From positions 1 to 64,000 of the forward strand of contig JANQFZ010000034.1 of assembly GCA_028277605.1 (NCBI GenBank): a stretch of DNA of 64,000 bases, in the 5' to 3' direction. Of this stretch, positions 8,645 through 18,325 are shown in pieces. The stretch comes from Vallitaleaceae bacterium. GTDB taxonomy: Bacteria > Bacillota > Clostridia > Lachnospirales > Vallitaleaceae. A program made the position numbers and the translations under genes. A model generated the notes under the pieces. The model worked only from the letters and a program-made list of their open reading frames with translations, was not told where the DNA came from and ran no database searches. Each line of letters begins with the position of its first letter. Positions within the stretch are counted from its first letter, which is position 1.

Positions 8645-11338
8645 TTACTCCCCTAATTTTACTACAATTTTACACCCTTTACTATTCTTCAATAGCTGCC
8701 TTGAAATTAGACAAGGACTCTGTATTTCCAATGGTTCTTCATTTAGATATACTGCTTGAATATTGTATTCACCTACATCTAATAAGTTTTTGTTCTCAAA
8801 TTCAATTGTCCATATTTTATTAGCAAATAAGGTTTGAATCGTTGCAGTTCCCTCGTTATCAAATTGTTGCTTCTTAAGCTTAGGTTCCAGAAGTAAATCA
8901 CCATAATAACCTTTAACACCAAATACTTCTGTTACAACGTTTAAAATAAGCCAGCTTGCTGAACCAGTCAAGTAGTGGTACATCCCTCTACCTTTATTAT
9001 CTATATATTCAGGAATACCTGGATAGATTTTACTTTTACTAAAATCGTAACAATGTTCAAATATGCCGTTTAATACCTCATACCCTTCATTTACATAACC
9101 TCTTTTGTACAAGGCATTAGCAAACATAACTGCCATATGGCTAAACATAGCTCCATTCTCTTTATGACCATAAGCGAATCCGAAGAGTCTACCCATATCT
9201 AGTTTTATTTCATGAAAATCATTATTGAGTCTATAACCACCAACCAAATCATCCTTTAAAAACTTGTTAGCAGCATGAAGTATTTTATTTATATGGTGTT
9301 TGTCAGCAACACCGCTCATAATGGTAAATACCTGACCTGTTAATGTGATACGATAATCTTCGAAATTACCACGCTCAAGAGCATTTCCATTGTTATCATA
9401 ATACCCATTAAACCATCCTGTATTTTCATCATAATTGATCCATTCATTTTTTCTTATATGCATTAACATCCATTCAGATTTTCTATTTAAGTCATCAATA
9501 ATTGCATCAATGGATAACCTAACCTTTTTTCCAGAAACAGTATGGTTACACTGCATAAAGAAGCTGTCTAAGCATTTTCTTTTATCTTTAACTGATTCAT
9601 ATGAGATCCTATCATTGTTTGAATCTATTAATACAATCAATTCTTCAAACACTTCAATTGTCTCAATACTATTCTTTTCTTTAGCTTTCTTAAGCATATT
9701 GGCTAATTCTTGTAAATTAGAACCGTATAATGCGCTGAATGCTACACTTTCGCCTTTATCACCAGCCATATCCAGCCCATCGTTCCAGTCAGCACCTTCT
9801 AGCCGAATATTATTATGATCTCCAACATTAAAAAATGGTACTAGGTTCTGAATTAGTAAATGCTCTAGTATTGTTCCTGAATATTCTACTCCATTTTTAT
9901 CAAGTTGATGATTTCCTTGCGACGGATCCCACTGGTCATCAGTTTCCCTAGAATAGCTAATATGTTGATCCTTGAAATAAGACTGTGTTTCAAATAGAAA
10001 ATCTAAATCACCGCTATTGTTGATATAGAGTCCCGTAGTTAATAGTGGCCATGCTCCATGATCCATCCAAATCCTAACAATATTATTTCTATCAGCCATA
10101 AACTCACCGGGCTGATTCCCTATAATTGTAGCGTTACTACCGTCAATACGAACACCCGCAAAATTATTGAGCAATAAGTATCGTACGTTTTCAGGGTTCA
10201 TTACAATCAGCGCCAAGCAATCCTGCCATAAATCTCTCCACCCTCTCCCTCCACGTCCGTAATCATGATGTGGCAGAAAAGAACAGCCATAGATACGTCT
10301 AAATATAGGCTGTGCTGTCACCCATTTTAACCAGTTATCATAATTGAGGTTTCCTGTATTGAATGATAAGGTGTTAAGTTCCTTTTCCCAATAGCGCTTA
10401 TTTTCTTCTAAGTATGTATTAAATCCATCTATGGAGCAATAGTTCTTATAAATGGATTGAAGATCATCGTTATCACTTTGTATAGCTATCATAATAACAA
10501 AAGAATAAGATTCCTTAGGCTCAATATGAATACTTTCAAATTTTAATCCTCCCATAGCTTCATACCCATCAATTTGATCACCTATTTGATAAGGGCTGCT
10601 ATCTTGATTAACAACAGCTTGAGGCCAATCTAAATCTCCTCCTTCACCTATAAACTCCTCTAAGACAGGATAGAATTGAGTAGGTGTCTTTTCAGCTTGA
10701 TCTATTCCCATAACTGCATAACGTACATGGTTTTGATTATGTCCACGTTCATCAAAAGACAACGTAGGATGATTGACGATTCCATTCTCTAAGATAGTTA
10801 TTCTGTTGAGTAAGGCAGTAACATGCCTATGATCTCTTAAATTATCTGCCGACCTTCCATAGATTGGTATTGCTGCTGTTGGCGTCAAGTCCAAAGCTCC
10901 TTCACCAGTATTCAAAATAGTAACCTTTGTAAGTTCAACAAAATCTGATTTTGTTGGCACATAGGTAGTTACTTCAGTTTTTATTGATATCCTTTTATTC
11001 TCTCTTATTACTTTATGCCAGAGTAATCCTGCTTCAACAGTTACTTCATCTTCATCCATTACTCTTTGCTTAGCAGAATTCCCTGTAGCTGACCATGGTT
11101 CATACCCTTTTATATCCAACCAAAAGTTACGACCTGCTTTTGAATTATGTAAATCTTCTTGTGAAACTGGCATTAATGCAAAATGATTCTGGTCTATTTT
11201 TATATCTCCATTCAGTGTTGGAGTGATGGAACTCATCATACCTTTGGGATTGCATAGTGGGAAATACAAATAACTCGTTTTATGTGGATTTGATAATCTA
11301 AAAGTTCCTTGTTCATTAATAAATTCATAGTTATTCAA
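8645..11338 (-). CDS. GH94 glycoside phosphorylase (laminaribiose/beta-glucan type candidate)
   Basis: The 897-residue protein is a GH94 inverting phosphorylase: an N-terminal beta-sandwich (about 1-290), linker helices, an (alpha/alpha)6 barrel (about 320-800) and a C-terminal jelly roll. The general-acid motif EGADWNDGLD places the catalytic Asp at residue 520. RRIYGCSFLPHHDYGRGG is the conserved barrel entrance. These enzymes split beta-linked disaccharides with phosphate to a sugar 1-phosphate. Its ~900-residue size and the beta-glucanase at 49-56 kb suggest a beta-1,3-gluco-oligosaccharide substrate, but cellobiose or chitobiose cannot be excluded. The start is TTG at 11338, eight bases after AGGAGG. 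A promoter/operator lies just upstream. Confidence 0.85.
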   Translation of the reverse strand: MNNYEFINEQGTFRLSNPHKTSYLYFPLCNPKGMMSSITPTLNGDIKIDQNHFALMPVSQEDLHNSKAGRNFWLDIKGYEPWSATGNSAKQRVMDEDEVTVEAGLLWHKVIRENKRISIKTEVTTYVPTKSDFVELTKVTILNTGEGALDLTPTAAIPIYGRSADNLRDHRHVTALLNRITILENGIVNHPTLSFDERGHNQNHVRYAVMGIDQAEKTPTQFYPVLEEFIGEGGDLDWPQAVVNQDSSPYQIGDQIDGYEAMGGLKFESIHIEPKESYSFVIMIAIQSDNDDLQSIYKNYCSIDGFNTYLEENKRYWEKELNTLSFNTGNLNYDNWLKWVTAQPIFRRIYGCSFLPHHDYGRGGRGWRDLWQDCLALIVMNPENVRYLLLNNFAGVRIDGSNATIIGNQPGEFMADRNNIVRIWMDHGAWPLLTTGLYINNSGDLDFLFETQSYFKDQHISYSRETDDQWDPSQGNHQLDKNGVEYSGTILEHLLIQNLVPFFNVGDHNNIRLEGADWNDGLDMAGDKGESVAFSALYGSNLQELANMLKKAKEKNSIETIEVFEELIVLIDSNNDRISYESVKDKRKCLDSFFMQCNHTVSGKKVRLSIDAIIDDLNRKSEWMLMHIRKNEWINYDENTGWFNGYYDNNGNALERGNFEDYRITLTGQVFTIMSGVADKHHINKILHAANKFLKDDLVGGYRLNNDFHEIKLDMGRLFGFAYGHKENGAMFSHMAVMFANALYKRGYVNEGYEVLNGIFEHCYDFSKSKIYPGIPEYIDNKGRGMYHYLTGSASWLILNVVTEVFGVKGYYGDLLLEPKLKKQQFDNEGTATIQTLFANKIWTIEFENKNLLDVGEYNIQAVYLNEEPLEIQSPCLISRQLLKNSKGCKIVVKLGE

Positions 11339-11395
11339 TCTTATTTCCTCCTTTTAACATGTGTATGTCTCAGATTTTTTATTTTTTAATAAAAC

Positions 11396-11441
11396 GAAAA
11401 CGATTTAGTTGTATTGTATCATACTACTAAATCGTTTTCAA
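11396..11441 (-). promoter_or_regulatory. GH94 promoter framed by a 14-bp inverted repeat (cre/LacI-like operator pair)
   Basis: On the minus strand TTGAAA (11441-11436) and TACAAT (11418-11413) are 17 bases apart. GAAAACGATTTAGT at 11396-11409 is the exact reverse complement of ACTAAATCGTTTTC at 11426-11439, with 16 bases between. The minus-strand arm TTGAAAACGATTTAGT matches most of the CcpA cre consensus. The CG centres are 32 bases apart, about three helical turns, so two bound dimers would sit on one face. As a hairpin followed by TTTTATT it could alternatively terminate the sulP transcript. Confidence 0.65.
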
Positions 11442-11474
11442 TGATTGAAATTATTATTACACTTGTTTTAATTA

Positions 11475-12923
11475 CTATTTACCTTTCAAACTTGTTACAA
11501 CTTTATCACTCTCTTTATTTAAACCAACAATTGAAACTTTCTTATTATTTTTTTTAAACTTATCTTTAACCTTCTCAATGCATACCACCGCAGAATGATC
11601 CCATACATGAGCTCTTTTAAAATCAATAATGATTTCATCATGATCTGCTAAATAATCAAATGCATCTACAAAATGATTTGCTGAGGCAAAATACAATTGA
11701 CCTTGGACACGATAAATCATATATTCTTTTCCATCAAAGTCAATAATTTTTTCATTTACTTTAATATTCATTATTTTCCATGCAAAGAAAACCGCACTTA
11801 ATGCAATGCCAATTACAACACCAAGAGCTAAGTTGTGCGTAGCAACAACTACACCCATTGTTACAATCATTTCGATAGAACATGTAATTGGTAATTTACG
11901 CATGTCCCCTAACGAATGCCATTCAAAGGTACTAATTGATACCATAATCATAACGCCTACTAATACAGCCATTGGGACTATTTTCACAACATCACCTAAA
12001 ACTATGATTAAAAATAGTAAAAACAGTCCAGCTACTAACGTTGATAGTCTTGTTTTACCCCCAGACTTAATGTTAATTACTGATTGCCCAATCATTGCAC
12101 ATCCTGCCATTCCTCCAAAAAAACCAGCAACTACATTAGCAATTCCTTGTCCACTAACTTCTCTATTCATATCACCTTTTGATTCTGTCATCTCATCCAC
12201 AATTTTTGCTGTCATTAAAGATTCTAATAGTCCAACCACACTTAACGTTACCGAATATGGCATAATAATCTTTATAGTTTCTATAGATATCGGAACTGTT
12301 GGTAGATGAAAGATAGGGAACCTTTTAATGATATTTCCCATGTCACCAACTGTACGTAGCTCTACGCCTGACACTATATATATTAACGTCATAACTACAA
12401 TAGCTACTAATGGTGCTGGTATTGCTTTTGTAAATCTTGGCAAAATATAAACAATCACTAATGTTCCAACTACCATAGCATACATGACCCATGATGCACC
12501 CTTAAAATGTGGTATTTGAGCTATAAAGATTAGTATGGCTAAGGAATTTACAAATCCTAGTACAACTGAATGGGGAACAAAGTTAATTAACTGACCTATT
12601 TTAAAGCGTCCTAAAATAAACTGAATGATTCCTGTGAGTATAGTAGCTACAAACATATACTCTATACCATGATGTTTAACTAATGATACCATGACAACTG
12701 CCATTGCGCCCGTTGCCGCTGATATCATACCTGGTCTTCCACCAAAAAATGCTATAACTACAGCTATGCAGAAAGAAGCATATAATCCAACCATAGGATT
12801 AACACCACATATTATTGCAAAGGAAATAGCTTCAGGAATTAGTGCTAATGCAACTGTTATTCCCGAAAGAATATCTCCTTTTATGTTACTTAACCAACTA
12901 TCTCTCATACTCAATATATTCAA
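11475..12923 (-). CDS. SulP-family anion transporter with STAS domain
   Basis: The protein has about 12 hydrophobic segments with the SulP motifs GITVALALIPEAISFAI and FGGMAGCAMIGQSVINIKSG, and a C-terminal cytoplasmic STAS domain (YMIYRVQGQLYFASANHFV ... VWDHSAVVCIEKV). Family members move sulfate, bicarbonate or organic anions. Substrate cannot be told from the sequence. I prefer the TTG start at 12923 because GGGAGG lies eight bases before it, whereas the ATG at 12986 has no such site. The GH94 operator/hairpin lies just after the stop. Confidence 0.85.
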   Translation of the reverse strand: MNILSMRDSWLSNIKGDILSGITVALALIPEAISFAIICGVNPMVGLYASFCIAVVIAFFGGRPGMISAATGAMAVVMVSLVKHHGIEYMFVATILTGIIQFILGRFKIGQLINFVPHSVVLGFVNSLAILIFIAQIPHFKGASWVMYAMVVGTLVIVYILPRFTKAIPAPLVAIVVMTLIYIVSGVELRTVGDMGNIIKRFPIFHLPTVPISIETIKIIMPYSVTLSVVGLLESLMTAKIVDEMTESKGDMNREVSGQGIANVVAGFFGGMAGCAMIGQSVINIKSGGKTRLSTLVAGLFLLFLIIVLGDVVKIVPMAVLVGVMIMVSISTFEWHSLGDMRKLPITCSIEMIVTMGVVVATHNLALGVVIGIALSAVFFAWKIMNIKVNEKIIDFDGKEYMIYRVQGQLYFASANHFVDAFDYLADHDEIIIDFKRAHVWDHSAVVCIEKVKDKFKKNNKKVSIVGLNKESDKVVTSLKGK

Positions 12924-13039
12924 ACCTACTACCTCCCTTGTTTTAACACAAGTTAGTAGTATATAATAGTTTTTTGAAAAAAGCAATGCTTTTTTATCCT
13001 TCTTTGATAAATATTATCATATAGAGTACTAATAAATGC

Positions 13040-14434
13040 TCAGTTATTAAAACACTGGATAGATTCTCTTCCACTCATTATAGCACTTACTATTCCACCA
13101 GTTGATTTTGTCCACTGTCCAGCTAATATCAAATTTTCAACTACTGGTATCTTAAAAGGTACTGTATCTTTCGACTTATTCCACCAACCCATATACGAGC
13201 CTCCCCAAATACCAGTATATCTATAATAGGTTATTGGAGTAGCTATGTCTATAACCTCTATATTACTTTCTATTTGGGGAATTCTACTGGTCATTATTTT
13301 GACGAAATCACCAGCTAACCTCTCTTTTTCCTTTATGTAGTCCTTCATATTATGATATAGTGCCTCCCAATAGGTATAATCTGTTTTTATAATGGATGTA
13401 ATCATTGATTTATTCTTATGGGACATAATAGTATCATAACAAAAATGCTTAACATAGATATGTGAATTATTAACTTCACCTACTTTAAAAGGTTGATTAA
13501 GCTTTAAAGCTATACTATGTGGAGTATCTGATAAGTCACACTTAACCCCCAAGGATATTTGCATGGATGTAGGTAATTTCAATTCTTTACTATATAGTAG
13601 TTTTATTTGTTCATCCAAGTATTTATCCCCTAATAGTTCAAATAAAGCACTATATCCATCTATTGTTGATATTACGTAATCAGCGTACTGTTTCGTTCCA
13701 TTTTCTAACTCTATTCCTATCGCTTTATTATTATCAATTAATATCTTCTTAACTTTTGCCCCTAATGTAATATGACCACCCAGTGATATATATTTACTTT
13801 CAATATTTTTAGCAAATACTAAAGATCCACCTTCAGGCCAACAAGCATCTTTTCTATTATAGAATGATAATCTTGCAATAAGCGCACCTACGGTATATTC
13901 TTTTGGAGATAGAGGTAAGAAACAAACAGACAAGGCTTCCTTGAGGAATGGGTCTTTAAACTGCTCTAGGAACTCAAACATTGACATTTGATTAAACTTA
14001 TCTATAAAGATAGTTTGCTTGGTTTTACTAAATAGTGCACATTTTCTTATTGCATCCGTCATTTCTTTTATTAATACTGCATCTATTGGTGCTAACTCTA
14101 ATAAATGCTTTTCTAGTCTATCAACATCACTATATAATACTAACCTTCTATTATTTTCACTCTCTATATGCATGACATAGTCATGATGAACAAGCCTAAT
14201 ATCATCAAATGCACCAATTTCATTATAAATATCATATAATACGCTATCTGGATTCGATCCAATGAGCCAATCGATACAGCCATCAATCATATAGTCTTCA
14301 CGTTCCCATGAAGTACATAATCCGCCTACTTCATTATGCATTTCATATAGTGTTGAATCATATCCATTTTTTTGAGCATAGCAGCCTGCTGATAAACCAC
14401 TTATTCCAGCCCCTATAATAATAACTTTTTTCAA
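13040..14434 (-). CDS. FAD-dependent phytoene-desaturase-like oxidoreductase
   Basis: The 464-residue protein starts with a Rossmann dinucleotide motif (IIIGAGISGLSAGCYAQ, then EVGGLCTSW) and ends with the family's C-terminal FAD signature (NLILAGQWTKSTGGIVSAIMSG). It belongs to the amine-oxidase/phytoene dehydrogenase-like superfamily (CrtI, carotenoid isomerase, retinol saturase relatives). No prenyl-transferase genes are nearby, so carotenoid metabolism is not supported. It overlaps the upstream SDR gene by four bases (ATGA), so the two are translationally coupled and probably act on the same substrate. Confidence 0.82.
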   Translation of the reverse strand: MKKVIIIGAGISGLSAGCYAQKNGYDSTLYEMHNEVGGLCTSWEREDYMIDGCIDWLIGSNPDSVLYDIYNEIGAFDDIRLVHHDYVMHIESENNRRLVLYSDVDRLEKHLLELAPIDAVLIKEMTDAIRKCALFSKTKQTIFIDKFNQMSMFEFLEQFKDPFLKEALSVCFLPLSPKEYTVGALIARLSFYNRKDACWPEGGSLVFAKNIESKYISLGGHITLGAKVKKILIDNNKAIGIELENGTKQYADYVISTIDGYSALFELLGDKYLDEQIKLLYSKELKLPTSMQISLGVKCDLSDTPHSIALKLNQPFKVGEVNNSHIYVKHFCYDTIMSHKNKSMITSIIKTDYTYWEALYHNMKDYIKEKERLAGDFVKIMTSRIPQIESNIEVIDIATPITYYRYTGIWGGSYMGWWNKSKDTVPFKIPVVENLILAGQWTKSTGGIVSAIMSGRESIQCFNN

Positions 14435-15294
14435 TTGCTTACCCCCTGACTTGTATCAAAGTAAATAGTTGGATTGTCTTCATTAAGAATGTCATTCATC
14501 CGTTGTTTGATTAATCCTTTGGATTCTTGGTGAGTCAATATATAAAACTTTTTGTTTTCGATTGCCTTAAAAACCTCTTCTGCTACTTTCTTAGGTGGCA
14601 TACCATTAATTATTTCTTTGCTTAACATGTCTTTTGTTGATTTTTTAAAAATATCTATCTCTTCAGTATCTTCGTCGGTTAATTCAATAGGTCTATTCCT
14701 TTCTGAATTGATTAAATTGGTATTTACAAATCCCGGACATAAAACAGATACATTTATTTTGGAATTAAGTAACTTTAGTTCATAGAATAATGTTTCAGAT
14801 ATGGTCACAATGGCATGTTTCGTTACACTATATATTCCATTTCCTGGTGCAGATGTTAATCCTGCAACAGATGAAGTATTAACTATATGGCATTCACAAT
14901 CTTGATTTAACAGACTAGGTACAAATGTTCTTATCACATTTATTATTCCCCATAGGTTAACTCCTAGTACCCATTCCCAATCCTTTTTAGTCGTTTTCCA
15001 TATTAGATTACCCGTTGATACACCTGCATTATTGAATAAGTAATGTATTTCACCAAATTCATGGATTACTTTTTCAAATAACAATTTTACATCCCATTCT
15101 TTAGCTACATCACAGATAACAGAAACAACATCAATTCCTAATGACTTAAGCTCATTTTCAATTTTTGCTAAACTACTTCCTTCTATATCAGCTATTACAA
15201 TTTTCATGCCCTCCTGAGCACACTGTCGTGCTATTGCTGCACCAATACCGCTCCCAGCTCCTGTAATCACAGCAGTCTTATCTTTTAGCATCAT
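14431..15294 (-). CDS. Short-chain dehydrogenase/reductase (SDR)
   Basis: The 287-residue protein is a classical SDR: TGAGSGIGAAIARQC (NAD(P) binding), NNAGVS, catalytic Ser in VNTSSVAG, and YSVTKHA carrying the Tyr-x3-Lys pair. A downstream extension of about 40 residues is longer than in minimal SDRs. GAGGG precedes the ATG at 15294. It is the first gene of a two-gene operon with the FAD oxidoreductase and lies downstream of a MalT-like regulator in the same direction. The substrate is not identifiable. Confidence 0.88.
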   Translation of the reverse strand: MMLKDKTAVITGAGSGIGAAIARQCAQEGMKIVIADIEGSSLAKIENELKSLGIDVVSVICDVAKEWDVKLLFEKVIHEFGEIHYLFNNAGVSTGNLIWKTTKKDWEWVLGVNLWGIINVIRTFVPSLLNQDCECHIVNTSSVAGLTSAPGNGIYSVTKHAIVTISETLFYELKLLNSKINVSVLCPGFVNTNLINSERNRPIELTDEDTEEIDIFKKSTKDMLSKEIINGMPPKKVAEEVFKAIENKKFYILTHQESKGLIKQRMNDILNEDNPTIYFDTSQGVSN

Positions 15295-15443
15295 ATTTTC
15301 CCTCTTTTCTAGTAAGTTTTAATTAAAATAATTCTATTTGCTTTAAGTGTCTTTCATCATTAATTATATTTGTTTTGTACAAGTCAATCATCACCCAAAA
15401 GTATTAAAAGAAGAGTGATTCTCATCACCCTTCGCTGTTTTAC

Positions 15444-18089
15444 TTAAATAATTTTTAGTTTTTTAGCTTTTAGAATAGCTTTTCCTCTATTATTCACATC
15501 TAACTTGGCATAAATATTCTTTAAATGTGTCTTGACTGTATTGATAGAAATGTACAGGTTCTTTGCAATTTCAGCATTACTTGTCCCTTTTCGAATATAG
15601 TCTAATACTTCTAATTCCCTTGAACTCAACAAATCATCTTTTATGATAGTTGCATTTTTAATATTTTTTAATAATCTTTCTATAAACCATTTAATTCTAC
15701 TATCAGTATTACATTCTGATTTATCTTTTAGTTGTATTAATAATTCCCTTATCCAATATTTTTCTTTAATAAAGGTACGTATGGTATTTGTCTCACTAGC
15801 TATTTTTAATGCCATCAAGATGGTCTCAAGAGATTTTAGCTTATCTTCTTTTTGATTATACATTAGCGCATAAGAAATATATAGTTCAATCAATAAACTC
15901 CTAAGCTTATGCTTTTTTGCTATACTCTCAAGTTCTTTTAATAAATCATTTGCATAGCTATATTGCTTATTGATAATATAGTACCTGCTTTTTAAGATAT
16001 AGACTTCTGGATACACACCGATATTAATATCCTGGGCTTCTAAAAAAGTCTCTATCTCGTTTATCTTGTCCCGAACTCCCTCATACTTATTATTCTGTAG
16101 TTTAATCCTAATGTTTTCACATTGATATCTTAGTTCTAAATTAAAGTATTTAACATCTTTAATACATAGGTTTAACTCGTCTATAGTATTTAGATATTCT
16201 TTTCTTGCTCCAATGGCATAGTAGATCTTAGAAAGCATGAAGTAGCTCTCACAAATCGTCCAACTATCCTGCCCTGATAAACCAAGGTTTAATCCTTTTA
16301 CAGCCAATTCAAGAGCTTCATCAAGCTCATTTTGCTGATACAATACTTCTGCTAAACCACAGTATACGATACCCATAGTTGGTAATGTCGTACTTTCATA
16401 TTTATTAAACCTTAACAGTATTTCTTGGCCTTCTTTTTTGACTTGTTCATATTCTCCTCGCCATACCCTAGCCAGTTGCAATGCTTTATTAGCTAGTATA
16501 GTCATATATGCTTCTCCAGCTTGTTGGCTTATAGATAAACAATTAGTATAGTAGTCAATTCCTTTAGAGATTTCGCCTTGAAACAAATAGGCACTTGCTA
16601 GATTAAAGGTTATTAACTGTGCAATAAAGTTATTAAATTGCAACAGTTCTAGTCCTTTCTTACAATCATTAATTATTCTTTCATTCTCAACATTTAATCC
16701 TGCTAATATAGTTGTTTCTAACGCAATAATTTCAGCTTTTACAGAAGATTTAGCGCCTTCTAGACATTTCACTTGCTTAATAAGACTACTCACTTCATTA
16801 TAATTCCCTTTTGATAACATAGCCCATGCACTATTAAGTATTAATCTATAGTTAGTGTTAACTATATTTTGTGGTAGTTTTTCATTCCATTGTTTTAGGT
16901 TTTTAGCCATTCCTTTACAAAGATACTTACCACTATGCTTTTCAATAAGGTTTACAGATATGCAATACTTTCTTGCTAACATGTAATACTCGACTGCTTG
17001 ATTGATGTCACCAGCTATTTCAAACCATTCAGCAATTCTACCATATAGTATAGCTTCTTTTTTTCTGTCCTTAATCTGCTTCATAAGATAATATTTAAAT
17101 AATATGTGATATCTATACCAATTCTCTTCCTCATTGATACCTATAATAAAGAGGTTTCGTTTTTTTATCTCTTTGATTATTTCTGCACTATTCTTAATAT
17201 CTAACATATAATCGCTAAGCTCTATGGAAAACCCAGTTAATAATGATGTCCATACTAAAAAATCCTTCAAACTTTTATCTAATTGATTAAAAATCTCTTC
17301 TGCTAAATACTCAAAGATATGATTACTGTTTTTTAAGATATAATCTTTGATATGGTTTTTATTAAACAGACTGATACTGATAGACAATAGGTGCATTGCT
17401 GCTATCCATCCTTCGGTACAATCATTCAGTTCATCACATTCTTCTGGTTCTAGTCTTAATGCTGTTAACTTATAAAAGAACTCTCCTGTTTCTTTTGGTG
17501 TAAAGGATAATTCACTTTGAGGTATTTCCAAAATACTGCCCTCAACCCTTAGCCTTGATAACCTAAAATTAGATACATTTCTTCCTATGAAAATCAAATG
17601 CATATTAATAGGCATATATTTCAGTATGAATTGCAAACCTTCTATAATATTTACGTCTTCTATAACATGGATATCATCAATAACCATTATTACTTCTTTA
17701 TCTAGTTTTTTTATATCATTTAAGAAATTTATAAAATGTAGGTTACAGATTGGATGAGAATTGTCTAGTAATGCGTGATTCATGTGAATACTACTAGGCA
17801 AAGCCATATCCTGATAAAATGACATGAAAAAATAACTCCAAAACAAATCTGGATCATTGTCCACTTTATCTAATGATAACCATGTTATTATTAGGTCCTG
17901 ATTAGTCTTTTCTTTTAACCATGAAGCAACCAGAGTAGTTTTACCATATCCAGCAGGAGATGTAATTGATATGAGCTTATGTTTTTTATATTGGTCTAAC
18001 ATCTTATGCAGTCTTTGTCTTATTGTTAATTTTGAATAGATAGTAGGTGGATTAGTTTTTATACTAAGAAGCCTATTTTTTTGTTGCAT
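15444..18089 (-). CDS. MalT-like LuxR-family ATP-dependent regulator
   Basis: The 881-residue protein has the LAL/MalT layout: an N-terminal NTPase with Walker A (SPAGYGKTTLVASW, about residues 42-55) and a Walker B-like VMVIDDIHV, a central TPR-like helical array (about 350-800), and a C-terminal LuxR helix-turn-helix (LSSRELEVLDYIRKGTSNAE ... TVKTHLKNIYAKL). Such proteins need an inducer and ATP to activate transcription. The SDR-FAD operon 150 bases downstream in the same direction is the natural candidate target. GAGGTG supports the start. Confidence 0.9.
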   Translation of the reverse strand: MQQKNRLLSIKTNPPTIYSKLTIRQRLHKMLDQYKKHKLISITSPAGYGKTTLVASWLKEKTNQDLIITWLSLDKVDNDPDLFWSYFFMSFYQDMALPSSIHMNHALLDNSHPICNLHFINFLNDIKKLDKEVIMVIDDIHVIEDVNIIEGLQFILKYMPINMHLIFIGRNVSNFRLSRLRVEGSILEIPQSELSFTPKETGEFFYKLTALRLEPEECDELNDCTEGWIAAMHLLSISISLFNKNHIKDYILKNSNHIFEYLAEEIFNQLDKSLKDFLVWTSLLTGFSIELSDYMLDIKNSAEIIKEIKKRNLFIIGINEEENWYRYHILFKYYLMKQIKDRKKEAILYGRIAEWFEIAGDINQAVEYYMLARKYCISVNLIEKHSGKYLCKGMAKNLKQWNEKLPQNIVNTNYRLILNSAWAMLSKGNYNEVSSLIKQVKCLEGAKSSVKAEIIALETTILAGLNVENERIINDCKKGLELLQFNNFIAQLITFNLASAYLFQGEISKGIDYYTNCLSISQQAGEAYMTILANKALQLARVWRGEYEQVKKEGQEILLRFNKYESTTLPTMGIVYCGLAEVLYQQNELDEALELAVKGLNLGLSGQDSWTICESYFMLSKIYYAIGARKEYLNTIDELNLCIKDVKYFNLELRYQCENIRIKLQNNKYEGVRDKINEIETFLEAQDINIGVYPEVYILKSRYYIINKQYSYANDLLKELESIAKKHKLRSLLIELYISYALMYNQKEDKLKSLETILMALKIASETNTIRTFIKEKYWIRELLIQLKDKSECNTDSRIKWFIERLLKNIKNATIIKDDLLSSRELEVLDYIRKGTSNAEIAKNLYISINTVKTHLKNIYAKLDVNNRGKAILKAKKLKII

Positions 18090-18265
18090 AGATTCACCTC
18101 AAAACAATTATTTAACCTATTGCTCATTTTAGTTAGTGGGTGGATTAGCTTTTTTAAGAAGCCTATATTTTGATACACCTCTTGAAATCAACATAAGAAT
18201 TATACCACATAATCACCATCTGCCGTTTACTAGACATAAGAATAATGTTCTTATAAAATTAATAC

Positions 18266-18296
18266 TTGACTTTACCCTAAGGTTAAACTATATGCT
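18266..18296 (+). promoter_or_regulatory. MerR-type promoter of the ABC-transporter operon
   Basis: TTGACT (18266-18271) and TATGCT (18291-18296) are separated by 19 bases. The spacer region contains the dyad TTTAnCCnnnGGnTAAA (TTTACCCTAAGGTTAAA, 18271-18287). This is the typical target of BmrR/BltR-like MerR activators, and a MerR gene is third in the downstream operon. Confidence 0.85.
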
Positions 18297-18325
18297 TATC
18301 AAAGTAAATAGAAAGGAGTTATCGT

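Noticed and set aside
9435-9818. Antisense frame of 127 codons inside the GH94 gene
   Set aside because: It is a shadow of the well-supported GH94 frame, with no start site signals.
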